A stretch of 64,000 nucleotides of DNA, taken from the NCBI GenBank assembly GCA_963726135.1, contig CAVSBE010000001.1, positions 124,001 to 188,000 on the forward strand. Direction: 5' to 3'. A program made the position numbers and the translations under genes. Shown piece after piece: positions 25,035 to 33,563 of the stretch (the stretch's first letter is position 1; each line of letters starts with the position of its first letter). This DNA comes from Bog-473 sp963726135 (GTDB lineage Bacteria; Actinomycetota; Acidimicrobiia; Acidimicrobiales; RAAP-2). A model generated the notes under the pieces. The model was not told the DNA's origin and searched no databases. It worked only from the letters and a program-made list of their open reading frames with translations.

Positions 25035-26117
25035 ATGCCTGAACCGGGAGCGTTGGCGGTCGTCTACGGGGGTCCCTCCGCGGAGCACGAGGTTTCGTGC
25101 ATCTCGGCGCGCCGGATCGCGCAGACCGCCCTCGAGACCGGCTTTGTCGTGAAGGCCATCGGGCTGACGCACGACAAGCAATGGGTGGACGCCGACCGGG
25201 TCCTGGCCGACATCGACGATGTCGAGGCGCTGGACTCTCCCGACGACCTGCTCCATCACGAGCCCGACCGCGTGCTCGAGCATCTCGACGAGGCCCTGCC
25301 GCCGGGCACGGTCGTGTTCCCCGTCCTGCACGGGCCCTTCGGCGAGGACGGCGTGATCCAGGGGCACCTCGAGACCCTCGAGCTGCCCCTACGTCGGCGC
25401 AGGCGTCCTCTCCTCGGCCATGTGCATGGACAAGGGTGTCGCCAAGTCCGTGCTCCACGACCACGGTCTCCCCGTAGCGGCGTGGCGCACCGTCGCACGC
25501 GCTCGGTGGTCGGCCGAGGCGTTGGAGGAGGCCGTGGCGGCCCTCGGCCTGCCGATGTTCGTGAAGCCGGCCAACCTCGGATCGTCCATCGGGGTCGCCA
25601 AGGTCTTCGACGCGGCCGCGCTCGGCGACGCCGTGCTGTCGGCTTTCGAATTCGACGACCACGTCATCCTGGAGGAGTACATCCGCGGCCGCGAGCTGGA
25701 GCTCGCGCTGATGGGCAACGAGGATGTCCGGGTGACGCAGGCCGGCGAGATCATCGCCAGCCAGGAGTTCTACGACTACGACGACAAGTACGTGCTGGGC
25801 ACCGCCGAGACCGTCGCGCCCACCGACTTGGAGGGCCACCAGCTCGCGCACGCCCAACGCGTGGCGTTGGCCGCCTACCGGGCGCTCCGGGTGGAGGGGT
25901 TGGCCCGCGTCGACCTCTTCCTGGCCGCCGACGACGAGATCGTCGTCAACGAGGTCAACACGATGCCCGGCTTCACGCCCATCTCCATGTTCCCCATGCT
26001 CTGGGAGGCCGAGGGTCTGCCGTTCCGGCGGTCGTCGAGGAGCTCGTGGGCCTGGCCCGGGCTCGGCACGCCCGGCGCCGGCTGCTGCGGACCCACCGGG
26101 TCGTCCCTGATTCCTAG
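25035..26117 (+). CDS. ddl: D-alanine--D-alanine ligase, with two compensating indels
   Basis: The product begins MPEPGALAVVYGGPSAEHEV and reads through FPVLHGPFGEDG. At about 25388 (a CCCC run) the frame changes; the next frame continues YVGAGVLSSAMCMDKGVAK, FVKPANLGSSIGV, EEYIRGRELELAL and VNEVNTMPGFTP. Near 26020-26030 the original frame returns, ending PAVVEELVGLARARHA at TAG 26117. The combined length of about 360 matches Ddl. ATP-grasp and substrate residues are intact in the joined reading. Two indels that exactly restore the frame point to consensus errors rather than decay, since ddl is normally essential. ATG 25035 follows TAGCCT by 6 nt (leaderless). Confidence 0.85.
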   Translation: MPEPGALAVVYGGPSAEHEVSCISARRIAQTALETGFVVKAIGLTHDKQWVDADRVLADIDDVEALDSPDDLLHHEPDRVLEHLDEALPPGTVVFPVLHGPFGEDGVIQGHLETLELPLRRRRRPLLGHVHGQGCRQVRAPRPRSPRSGVAHRRTRSVVGRGVGGGRGGPRPADVREAGQPRIVHRGRQGLRRGRARRRRAVGFRIRRPRHPGGVHPRPRAGARADGQRGCPGDAGRRDHRQPGVLRLRRQVRAGHRRDRRAHRLGGPPARARPTRGVGRLPGAPGGGVGPRRPLPGRRRRDRRQRGQHDARLHAHLHVPHALGGRGSAVPAVVEELVGLARARHARRRLLRTHRVVPDS

Positions 26118-26265
26118 CGAACCGGGCGGCGACGTCTCCCGCTCCTCGCCCCGGGGAGCGCTCCCGCTCGGCCGTTCGCCTGTCCCTTCGACCACGGTGG
26201 GCACCCATGGCCCCGGTCGGCCACGATAGGCGCAGGTCCGGTGGGTGCTCCGAGCACCCTTTCTG

Positions 26266-26271
26266 TACCGT
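26266..26271 (+). promoter_or_regulatory. -10 box TACCGT (leaderless)
   Basis: TACCGT ends 7 nt before GTG 26279; no SD precedes it. Confidence 0.4.
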
Positions 26272-26278
26272 GCGGAGT

Positions 26279-27937
26279 GTGGTCATGACGTTCGAGGGCT
26301 TCGAGAGCGATACCTGGGAGGCCCTCCCAGGCGCCAGCCGACTCACCATGGCCCAGCGTGAGGCCATCGAGTCCGACGAGCCCCTGCTGTGTGTCGTGGC
26401 GGGAGCCGGGGCCGGCAAGACCAGGGTGCTCACGCTGCGGGTGGCCCGCCGGGTACGCGAGGGCTCCATCGAGCCCGATCGCACCCTTGTCACCACGTTC
26501 AGCCGCAAGGCGGCCGAGGAGCTGCGAACCCGCCTCTACTCGCTGGGCGTCTCGGGCGTGCAGGCGGGCACGTTCCACCGCACGGCCCTCGGCCTCCTTC
26601 GCGAGCACCGCGAGTTACGCGGGCGCCCGCTCCCTCAGCTGCTGCCGGACCGCCGGCGCCTGCTGGCCGAGGTGACGACGGGCGATCCGCGGCGGACCCG
26701 CGCCCTCGACGGGGAGATCGGCTGGGCCAAGGCGCGGCTGGTGTCGCCCGACCAGTACGAGGCCGAGGCCCGGCGCCACCGGCGGCGCAGCGGGATGAGC
26801 ACCGAACAGGTGGCCGACGCCTACGCCCGCTACGAGGAGGAGCGGTCTCGCCGGCGGCTGCTCGACTTCGACGACCTGATCGTCGCCTGCGCCGACGCGC
26901 TGGCGGGCGACCGCGAGTTCGCCGACTCCATCCGCTGGCGTACCCGGCACCTCTTCGTCGACGAGATGCAGGACGTGAACCCGGCCCAGTTCCGCCTGCT
27001 GACCGCCATGCTCGCGGACGACCCCGACCTGTTCGTGGTGGGCGACCCCAACCAGTCGGTCTACGGGTTCAACGGGGCCGATCCCACCCTGCTCAATCGG
27101 CTGCCCGAGATTCTCCGGGGCACCAAGGTCATCCGCCTGGACGAGAACCACCGCTGCACGCCACAAGTCGTGGCGGTGGCGACCGCGGTGCTCCGCGAGG
27201 GCGCTGTGATCGGCTCTGCGGCCGACGTGGTGCCGCCGCGGTCGACGCGGGTCGACGGGCCGGTGCCCAAGGTCGTGTCACACGCCACTGACGGGGACGA
27301 GGCGGGGTGGGCGGCGCAGCGGGCCAAGCTCTCGCGCACACCGGGTCGCCGGTGGTCGAGCATCGCGGTGCTCACGCGCACCAACGCCCAGTTGGCCAAG
27401 GTCCAGGCGGCCATGGACGCGGCGCGGGTGCCGAGCCTGATCGCCGGGGCGGACCTGGGCCCGGCTTCGGACCTGCGCGCCGAGAGCGGGCGGCGGGGCG
27501 TGGACCGGCCCGAGGAGGACATGGCGGCATGGGAAGACCCGGCGGACCGCGACCGCGTGGTGCTCACGACCTTCCACCGCGCCAAGGGCCTGCAGTGGCC
27601 GACGGTCATCGTCCTCGGGCTCGGCGCTGGGCTCATGCCGATCGCCTCCGCGCAGACGCCCGCCGCCGTCGACGAGGAGCGGCGGCTCCTCTACGTCGCG
27701 CTGACCCGCTCCGAGGAAGAGCTGTGGTGCAGCTGGTTCGAGCTCTCCAGTGACGCAGCATCCCGGGGCGCCACGGCGGGGCGGGGACCCAGCCCGTGGC
27801 TGGCGCCCATTGAGCGGGCCATCACCGAACTCGAGAAGACGGCCGCCCCCACGGCGGCGGCGGAGGTCTCGGCCCGTGTGGCGGAGCTGCGGGCCCGGTT
27901 GACCGAGGCGACGGAAGGGACCGGGTCGGGCCCCTGA
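26279..27937 (+). CDS. UvrD/Rep-type SF1 DNA helicase, short form
   Basis: About 552 residues, shorter than UvrD or PcrA (about 700-770). Motifs: Q-motif region TMAQREAIE, Walker A VAGAGAGKTRVL, motif Ia TTFSRKAAEEL, motif II VDEMQDVNPAQ (DEMQD for DExQD), motif III GDPNQSVYGFNG, motif V TFHRAKGLQWPTV and motif VI LYVALTRSEEEL. The 1B/2B subdomains are reduced, which may limit or change helicase activity. GTG 26279 fits the leaderless pattern; ATG 26285 is an alternative. It unwinds DNA in repair or replication restart; the exact role is unknown. Confidence 0.85.
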   Translation: MVMTFEGFESDTWEALPGASRLTMAQREAIESDEPLLCVVAGAGAGKTRVLTLRVARRVREGSIEPDRTLVTTFSRKAAEELRTRLYSLGVSGVQAGTFHRTALGLLREHRELRGRPLPQLLPDRRRLLAEVTTGDPRRTRALDGEIGWAKARLVSPDQYEAEARRHRRRSGMSTEQVADAYARYEEERSRRRLLDFDDLIVACADALAGDREFADSIRWRTRHLFVDEMQDVNPAQFRLLTAMLADDPDLFVVGDPNQSVYGFNGADPTLLNRLPEILRGTKVIRLDENHRCTPQVVAVATAVLREGAVIGSAADVVPPRSTRVDGPVPKVVSHATDGDEAGWAAQRAKLSRTPGRRWSSIAVLTRTNAQLAKVQAAMDAARVPSLIAGADLGPASDLRAESGRRGVDRPEEDMAAWEDPADRDRVVLTTFHRAKGLQWPTVIVLGLGAGLMPIASAQTPAAVDEERRLLYVALTRSEEELWCSWFELSSDAASRGATAGRGPSPWLAPIERAITELEKTAAPTAAAEVSARVAELRARLTEATEGTGSGP

Positions 27938-28039
27938 CCGTCCGGAGGGTGAGCACCGCCGGCATGGTTATCCGGACCCCCCGGAGCGCGACCGGGACAG
28001 ACGGTAAGGTCGTTCCCGCCTGATCGATCCGAGGTGGGG

Positions 28040-29449
28040 ATGGCCCGTCACATGTCGGAACTCCTGGAGCAGCTACGCAAGGCCGTCGGCGAGAACCATG
28101 TCGTCGCGGGTGCCTCCGTCCACGCCGACTACACCCACGACGAGGCGCTCACCACGCTGCCGGTCGTTCCACTGGCCGTCGTGCTGCCCGGCTCCACCAG
28201 CGAGGTGTCCGAGGTCCTGCAGCTGGCCAGCGAGCACCGGGTGCCGGTCGTGGCCCGGGGCAGCGGGACCGGTCTCTCCGGCGCGGCGGTCCCCGTCGCC
28301 AACGGCATCCTGCTGGCCTTCGACCGCATGCAGCGGATCCGGGAGATCGACACGGAGAACCAGGTCGCCGTCGTGGAGCCGGGTGTGACGCTGGAGCAGC
28401 TCAACGGCGAACTCGCGCCGCTCGGGCTCATCTATCCCGTCTCTCCGGGTGAGCAGAGCGGCTCGCTGGGTGGGAACGTGGCCACCAATGCCGGCGGTAT
28501 GCGCGCGGTCCGCTACGGGGTCACCCGCCATCACGTCCTCGGGCTGGAGGTGGTGCTGGCGGACGGCGCCGTGTTGCGCACCGGGGGCAAGTTCGTCAAG
28601 TGCTCGAGCGGCTACGACCTGACACAGCTGCTCATCGGCTCGGAGGGCACACTCGCGATCACAACGGAGGTCACGGTGAAAGTGCAGCCCCGCTTCACCG
28701 CATCCTCGACGGTGCTCGCCCCCTTCGCGACGCTCGCCCAGGTGGCGCAGGCGGTCCCCCACATCGTCAACAGCGGCATCAACCCGTCGATCCTCGAATA
28801 CGTCGACGTGCTGGTGATGGGCGGCATCACCCAGGCCGCCGGCCTCGACCTCGGCATCCCCGACGAGGTGAAGGCGGGCGCCCTGGCCTACCTCGTGGTC
28901 GTCGTGGAGGGCATGGACCCTGAGCGGGTGGCCGAAGACGTCGAGCGCCTCGGCATGCTGCTGGAGGAGCTGGGGGCACTCGACGTCTACGTGCTGCCCG
29001 CCACGTCCGGGGCCCAGCTCATTGCAGCGCGCGAGAGAGCATTCTTCGTCGGCAAGGCGGCCGGGTGCGACGATCTCATCGACGCCGTGATCCCACGGGC
29101 GACCATCCCCGACTACCTGGCGAAGGTCGCCCTGCTCGCCGAGGAGCACGGCGCGCTCGTGACCGGCTGCGGGCACATCGGAGACGGCAACGTCCATATC
29201 TCGGTCTTCCAGCCCGACGACGACCGGCGGCACGCGCTGATGCACGCCAGTTTCGAGCTGGCGCTGGCGGCCGGGGGCGCCATCTCCGGCGAGCACGGCA
29301 TCGGCACGGCCAAGCTGTCGTACTTCCTCGAGATGCAGGATCCGGTATCGCTCGACCTGATGCGCTCCATCAAGCGGGTGTTCGACCCGCAGGGCATCCT
29401 CGGGCCCCACCGGCTCCTGGGCCTGGCGCAGACGGAGGAGAACACGTGA
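28040..29449 (+). CDS. FAD-binding oxidase, GlcD-type
   Basis: About 469 residues. The PCMH-type FAD domain has VVARGSGTGLSGAAVP and GSLGGNVATNAGGMRAVRYG; the C-terminal domain has GCGHIGDGNVHISVF and GAISGEHGIGTAKLSY, as in glycolate oxidase subunit GlcD and D-lactate dehydrogenases. It oxidises a 2-hydroxy acid. ATG 28040 has GAGG 5 nt upstream. The stop overlaps the next GTG by 4 nt, so the ThDP enzyme is co-translated; the oxidase may make the 2-oxo acid that the partner uses. Confidence 0.88.
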   Translation: MARHMSELLEQLRKAVGENHVVAGASVHADYTHDEALTTLPVVPLAVVLPGSTSEVSEVLQLASEHRVPVVARGSGTGLSGAAVPVANGILLAFDRMQRIREIDTENQVAVVEPGVTLEQLNGELAPLGLIYPVSPGEQSGSLGGNVATNAGGMRAVRYGVTRHHVLGLEVVLADGAVLRTGGKFVKCSSGYDLTQLLIGSEGTLAITTEVTVKVQPRFTASSTVLAPFATLAQVAQAVPHIVNSGINPSILEYVDVLVMGGITQAAGLDLGIPDEVKAGALAYLVVVVEGMDPERVAEDVERLGMLLEELGALDVYVLPATSGAQLIAARERAFFVGKAAGCDDLIDAVIPRATIPDYLAKVALLAEEHGALVTGCGHIGDGNVHISVFQPDDDRRHALMHASFELALAAGGAISGEHGIGTAKLSYFLEMQDPVSLDLMRSIKRVFDPQGILGPHRLLGLAQTEENT

Positions 29450-30993
29450 ACGGAGCCCGCGCCCTGCTCTCGACGCTGGTCGACGCCGGCGTCGACGTGT
29501 GCTTCGCCAACCCCGGCACCTCGGAGATGCACTTCGTGGCCGCGCTCGACGACGTGCCCGCCATGCGCGGCGTCCTCTGCCTCTTCGAGGGAGTCGTCAC
29601 CGGCGCGGCAGACGGCTACGGGCGCGTCGCCGGGAGGCCGGCGGCCACGCTGCTGCATCTCGGACCCGGCCTCGGCAACGGTTTCGCCAATCTGCACAAC
29701 GCGCGGCGGGCCCGTACACCGGTGGTGAACATCGTGGGCGACCACGCCACCTACCACGCCCGCTACGACGCACCGCTCCAGTCGGACATCGCGTCGATCG
29801 CCGGCGCAGTCTCGGGTTGGTACCGCTCGACGGCGCGGGCCGACGACGTGGCCGGTGACGCGGCGGACGCGGTGGCGGCCGCGACGGGCCCGCCGGGCTG
29901 CGTCGCCACCTTGGTCCTGCCAGCTGACTCGTCGTGGTCCGAATCGACCAGCGGACCTTGTCCACCGCGTCCGCGCGGGCGACCGGCCGTGGTCCCGACC
30001 GACACGATCGAGGAGGCGGCCAAGGCGCTGCGTTCGGGCGAGCGGGCGGCGCTCCTCCTCGGGGGCGGCGCACTGCGGGCCGACGGGCTGCAGGCGGCCA
30101 GCCGGGTGGCCGCCACCACCGGTGCCGCGCTGCTGGGCGAGACCTTCCCGGCCAACTTGGAGCGTGGGGCAGGCGTCCCGGCCGTGGAGCGGTTGGCCTA
30201 CCTGGCCGAGATGGCCCAGGCCCAGCTCGACGGCGTACGCCATCTCGTCCTGGTCGACGCCAAGCCCCCGGTCTCCTTTTTCGCGTACCCCGACAAGGCG
30301 AGCGACCTCGTCCCCTCAGGCTGCACCGTGCACACTCTGGTCCGACCGGGTGAGGACGCGACCGGCGCACTCGAGGCTCTGGCCGGAGCCGTGGGCGCCC
30401 CGGGCGACGCCGGCGTGCCGGCACCCTGGGGCCGTCCCGATTCGCCGACCGGCGCCCTCACCACCGAATCGCTGGCGGCGGCGGTGGGCGCCACGTTGCC
30501 CGAGGGCACGATCGTCGTGGACGAGGGCAACACGTCGGGCCTCTTCGTCTCGGGAGCGACGGCGGGCGGGCCCCGGCACGACTGGCTGACCCTCACCGGG
30601 GGGGCCATCGGGATCGGGCTCCCGATGGCCACCGGCGCGGCCGTCGCCGCGCCGGAACGCCCGGTGCTCTGCCTCGAGGCCGACGGGAGTGCCATGTACA
30701 CGCTGCAGGCGCTGTGGACTCAGGCGCGCGAGGGGCTGAACGTGACCACGGTCGTCCTCTCCAACCGGAGTTACGCCATCTTGAACATGGAGCTCCACCG
30801 GGTGGGGGCAGACGGCGGCGGCCCGCTGTCGCGGCGCCTGCTCGACCTGACTGATCCCGAGCTCGATTTCTCGGCACTCGCACACGGCATGGGGGTGCCG
30901 GCGCGCCGGGTCGAGAACGCGGAGGACCTGGCGACGGCACTCGAAAGGGGATTCGCCGAGCCCGGGCCGATGCTGATCGAGGTGCCGCTCTAG
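29446..30993 (+). CDS. ThDP-dependent acetolactate synthase-like enzyme
   Basis: 515 residues. The N-terminal domain has CLFEGVVTGAADGYGR, with the catalytic Glu48 that activates thiamine diphosphate. The C-terminal domain has LEADGSAMYTLQALW and LSNRSYAI, the GDG-N cofactor/Mg motif with Ala for the first Gly. The fold is that of acetolactate synthase, benzoylformate decarboxylase and glyoxylate carboligase, and the substrate is not certain. GTG 29446 overlaps the GlcD stop and is preceded by GGAGGAG. Next to GlcD it could decarboxylate or condense a 2-oxo acid such as glyoxylate (inference). Confidence 0.82.
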   Translation: MNGARALLSTLVDAGVDVCFANPGTSEMHFVAALDDVPAMRGVLCLFEGVVTGAADGYGRVAGRPAATLLHLGPGLGNGFANLHNARRARTPVVNIVGDHATYHARYDAPLQSDIASIAGAVSGWYRSTARADDVAGDAADAVAAATGPPGCVATLVLPADSSWSESTSGPCPPRPRGRPAVVPTDTIEEAAKALRSGERAALLLGGGALRADGLQAASRVAATTGAALLGETFPANLERGAGVPAVERLAYLAEMAQAQLDGVRHLVLVDAKPPVSFFAYPDKASDLVPSGCTVHTLVRPGEDATGALEALAGAVGAPGDAGVPAPWGRPDSPTGALTTESLAAAVGATLPEGTIVVDEGNTSGLFVSGATAGGPRHDWLTLTGGAIGIGLPMATGAAVAAPERPVLCLEADGSAMYTLQALWTQAREGLNVTTVVLSNRSYAILNMELHRVGADGGGPLSRRLLDLTDPELDFSALAHGMGVPARRVENAEDLATALERGFAEPGPMLIEVPL

Positions 30994-31190
30994 CCGTCCG
31001 CCGGCGGGTCGAAGTCGGCCAATTGTCAACGGACGCACAACGCAGCCAACGCGCCCACAACAACGGGGACGGCCGGCGGCGATTAGTGACGAACGGATCT
31101 ATAGCCCCGGCATGCGGCCTGTCACCATGCGAAGCGGAGGGGGTGATCTCCGAGGAGACCACCACGGGGCCAGCACCGAGAGAGGCGCGG

Positions 31191-31529
31191 ATGCAAATGG
31201 AGATGGGCACACCAGTCTCTGACGCTCGCTCCCTTGATGCCGCGCTCGACCGGCTGCGTCAGGACCTCTTCGACACGCCGGCCCTCGAGACGCTCGATGA
31301 TCCCGAGGGACCTGAGGGACCCAATCCCATCGACTTCGCCTCGCTCGAATTCGAAGTCGAGCGCATGCGCAAGCGCCTGGCGATCTGGGAGATCTTCATG
31401 GCGTACATGCGGCAGGGCGCCCGGAGCTGGCCCGAGGTGCAGCGGTCGCTGACCAAGGACGACTTCGACAAGATCGTCACCATCTGCGACGGCGTCCCCT
31501 TGCGGGACCTCCTCTTGGACCTGCGGTAG
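31191..31529 (+). CDS. Small helical protein of unknown function
   Basis: 113 residues from ATG 31191, which has the SD AGAGAGG 5 nt upstream. Mostly acidic and helical (LDAALDRLRQDLFDTPALE, then ASLEFEVERMRKRLAIWEIF). No signal peptide or catalytic motif. The frame is open further upstream, but codon use there is not coding-like. TATAGC near 31099 may be its -10. No family recognised. Confidence 0.55.
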   Translation: MQMEMGTPVSDARSLDAALDRLRQDLFDTPALETLDDPEGPEGPNPIDFASLEFEVERMRKRLAIWEIFMAYMRQGARSWPEVQRSLTKDDFDKIVTICDGVPLRDLLLDLR

Positions 31530-31565
31530 GGCGGGAGGACACCAGGGACACACCCGTTCGAAGGC

Positions 31566-31679
31566 GCTTGGCCGAGCAGCGGTCCCCCCCGCTGCTCTTG
31601 GCGACGGCCAAGCACCGGCGAGCATCCGGCGTGGACCGCTTGGCCGAGCAGCGTTTGCTGCTCGTGGCGACGGCCAAGC
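31566..31679. repeat. Two tandem bulged hairpins (REP-like)
   Basis: Two copies, 72 bp apart, of GCTTGGCCG-AGCAGC-loop-GCTGCT-bulge-CGGCCAAGC (31566-31613 and 31638-31679). The 9-bp and 6-bp stems are perfect in both; the 8-nt bulge on the 3' side is conserved (CTTGGCGA, CGTGGCGA) while the loop differs (10 against 4 nt). Conserved stem and bulge with a variable loop suggests a selected RNA or DNA structure. It lies between two convergent genes. Confidence 0.65.
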
Positions 31680-31903
31680 GTTTCACGTCGGCGGAACCAA
31701 GTGGCATCCCTCGTGTTCTTGATCCCCGTCTACACCGGGGCCTTGGTGCATCACATCCAGTACCACTCGGTCATGTCACCTGGTTGCCCCCGGCTTGGCG
31801 GGTGCCACGTTCACGGCCCGGTCCGGGGCCCGAGGTTCCGGTCCTCGTGAGGGCGCCGTGCGTCAGCCGGCACGGTCGCACGCAGTCCCAGGCATGCACC
31901 ACC

Positions 31904-31919
31904 CTCTCCGACCGGAGAG
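31904..31919 (-). terminator. Hairpin after the pilin operon
   Basis: On the minus strand CTCTCC-GGTC-GGAGAG forms a 6-bp stem 14 nt after the last stop of the pilin operon. No U tract follows. A second hairpin, CCCCG/CGGGG at 31724-31740, lies further on. Confidence 0.35.
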
Positions 31920-31933
31920 AGCGTACGTCTGAA

Positions 31934-33544
31934 CTAGTAGGTGTAGAGGGGTGCTGCACCTCCCGAGCCGCAGCCCGAAGTCGGACAGCTGGCGCCACCG
32001 GTCGTGGTCGTGATCTCCACGTAGTAGGTGCCATTGTTCTGCCCGCCCGACGGCACCGTGGCGGTGAGGGTGGTGGAGGCCGACACGGTGACGCTCGTCG
32101 CGTTCAGGGTCGTCCCGCTCCCGGTCGGCACGAGCTGGACGGTGGTCCCCCCGCTCACGAAACCGATTCCTGTGACGGTGATGGAGGTGCCCGATCCGCC
32201 CGAGGTGGGATTGACGCTCGCGACGACGGGCGTGAGCGGCACGAAGGTGAAGATGGGCCCGGTGGCGCTTGTACCACCCGCCGGGAAGGTCGTGACGGTG
32301 ACGTAGTACGTGGTGTCCTGGACGATGCCCGGTGTCGTGGCCGTGATGGTCTGCACCCCGTTGGTGTACCCGTTGACAGAGAGGTACGGCGCCTGCAGGA
32401 CGATGGCGCTGTTGGCCGTGTCCACGAAGTTGACCTTCGTGTTGTCACCCGCCACCGGGCTGAGGAACCCGGTGCCGCTGATCGTGATGGACGTGCCCCC
32501 GGCGGCCGAGCCCGACGACCCTCCGTTCACTGTCGCGATGCCGGTGACAGTCGGGACCACGGGCTGGTAGGTGAACAGCGACTGAGGTCCTGCCTGGCTC
32601 GAGCCGTTCGTGGTGGAGACGATGACGTAGTAACTGGTCACCGTCGTTGCGGGCGGCGTCGCCACCGACAGGGTGGTGGGTGAGGTCACGGTGACGTTGA
32701 CACCCGGAAAGACGATGTTCGCCGACAGGTTCGTGGCAATGAAGTTCACCGTCGTCAATCCCGAGCCCATCACGAACCCGGTCCCGGTCAAATTCAGGGC
32801 CGTACCCCCTGTGAGGGGACCCACGGTGGTCGAAAGCGAGGAGACGGCCGGATTGACCGTACCGATGGTCGAGCTGTTGACCGTCATGCCCTGTCCGCAG
32901 GTACCGTTCGGCGGAGAGATGCACACGCCCGGGTTGACGGACGGATTGGCCGCGGAGTAGTCGTCGAAGGTCACGTTCGTCTGAAGCCCGGGACTTGCCG
33001 CGCACTGGGTCGCGGCAGCCTGCACCGAAGCGAGAGGACTTCCGCTGGGCGGCGTCGGGACATTGCTGGTCAGGCAAGCCGACACAGTGACAACGCGGGT
33101 CGACGAGCTCGTGGGGGTCCACACAGTGCTGCACCAGACCGCGACCTGATCATTTTGGACGGTCAGCTCAGAGACGGTGCCCGTTCCCGAGGCGGGTGTC
33201 GGGCCCCAGCAGTACGAAGGAGGACTGGCGTTCAGCGTCTGGTTCGAACCCAGCAGCGGCGTGTAGCGGATGTTCTGGACCGCCACCTGTGACGTACTGG
33301 ACAGCGCGTACTGGGCCGACCGGTCCGCCTGGAAGTGCAAGCTGTTCGTGAGGCTGTTGGCGGTCCACGACGCCAATCCTCCCACGATGAGCCCGATGAC
33401 GACCAGGAAGAGGAGCGCCAGGACGAGGACGGCTCCGGCGTCGTCACCGGCACGAGAAGCACGCCGCGTCATGTCAGTTGCCTTGTGACCACCAAGATGC
33501 CGCGCACTGTTCCGCTTCCGTGTCATCGACTTGATCCGTTTCAT
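31934..33544 (-). CDS. PilX-like minor pilin protein with IPT/TIG repeats
   Basis: About 536 residues. The N-terminus (RAGDDAGAVLVLALLFLVV, then IGLIVGG) resembles the PilX_N segment of type IV pilus accessory proteins, which inserts with the pilin core. After a Cys-containing globular region (about 60-200) come three or more IPT/TIG-like Ig domains, with motifs GTALNLTGTGF, GTSITISGTGF and GTSITVTGIGF. ATG 33544 has a GAAGGGGG SD 9 nt upstream; Met25 is an alternative. It is the last gene of the operon, 19 nt behind the giant prepilin gene. Probable role: pilus-tip or surface adhesion. Confidence 0.72.
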   Translation of the reverse strand: MKRIKSMTRKRNSARHLGGHKATDMTRRASRAGDDAGAVLVLALLFLVVIGLIVGGLASWTANSLTNSLHFQADRSAQYALSSTSQVAVQNIRYTPLLGSNQTLNASPPSYCWGPTPASGTGTVSELTVQNDQVAVWCSTVWTPTSSSTRVVTVSACLTSNVPTPPSGSPLASVQAAATQCAASPGLQTNVTFDDYSAANPSVNPGVCISPPNGTCGQGMTVNSSTIGTVNPAVSSLSTTVGPLTGGTALNLTGTGFVMGSGLTTVNFIATNLSANIVFPGVNVTVTSPTTLSVATPPATTVTSYYVIVSTTNGSSQAGPQSLFTYQPVVPTVTGIATVNGGSSGSAAGGTSITISGTGFLSPVAGDNTKVNFVDTANSAIVLQAPYLSVNGYTNGVQTITATTPGIVQDTTYYVTVTTFPAGGTSATGPIFTFVPLTPVVASVNPTSGGSGTSITVTGIGFVSGGTTVQLVPTGSGTTLNATSVTVSASTTLTATVPSGGQNNGTYYVEITTTTGGASCPTSGCGSGGAAPLYTY

Positions 33545-33563
33545 CGCGCCATACCCCCCTTCC

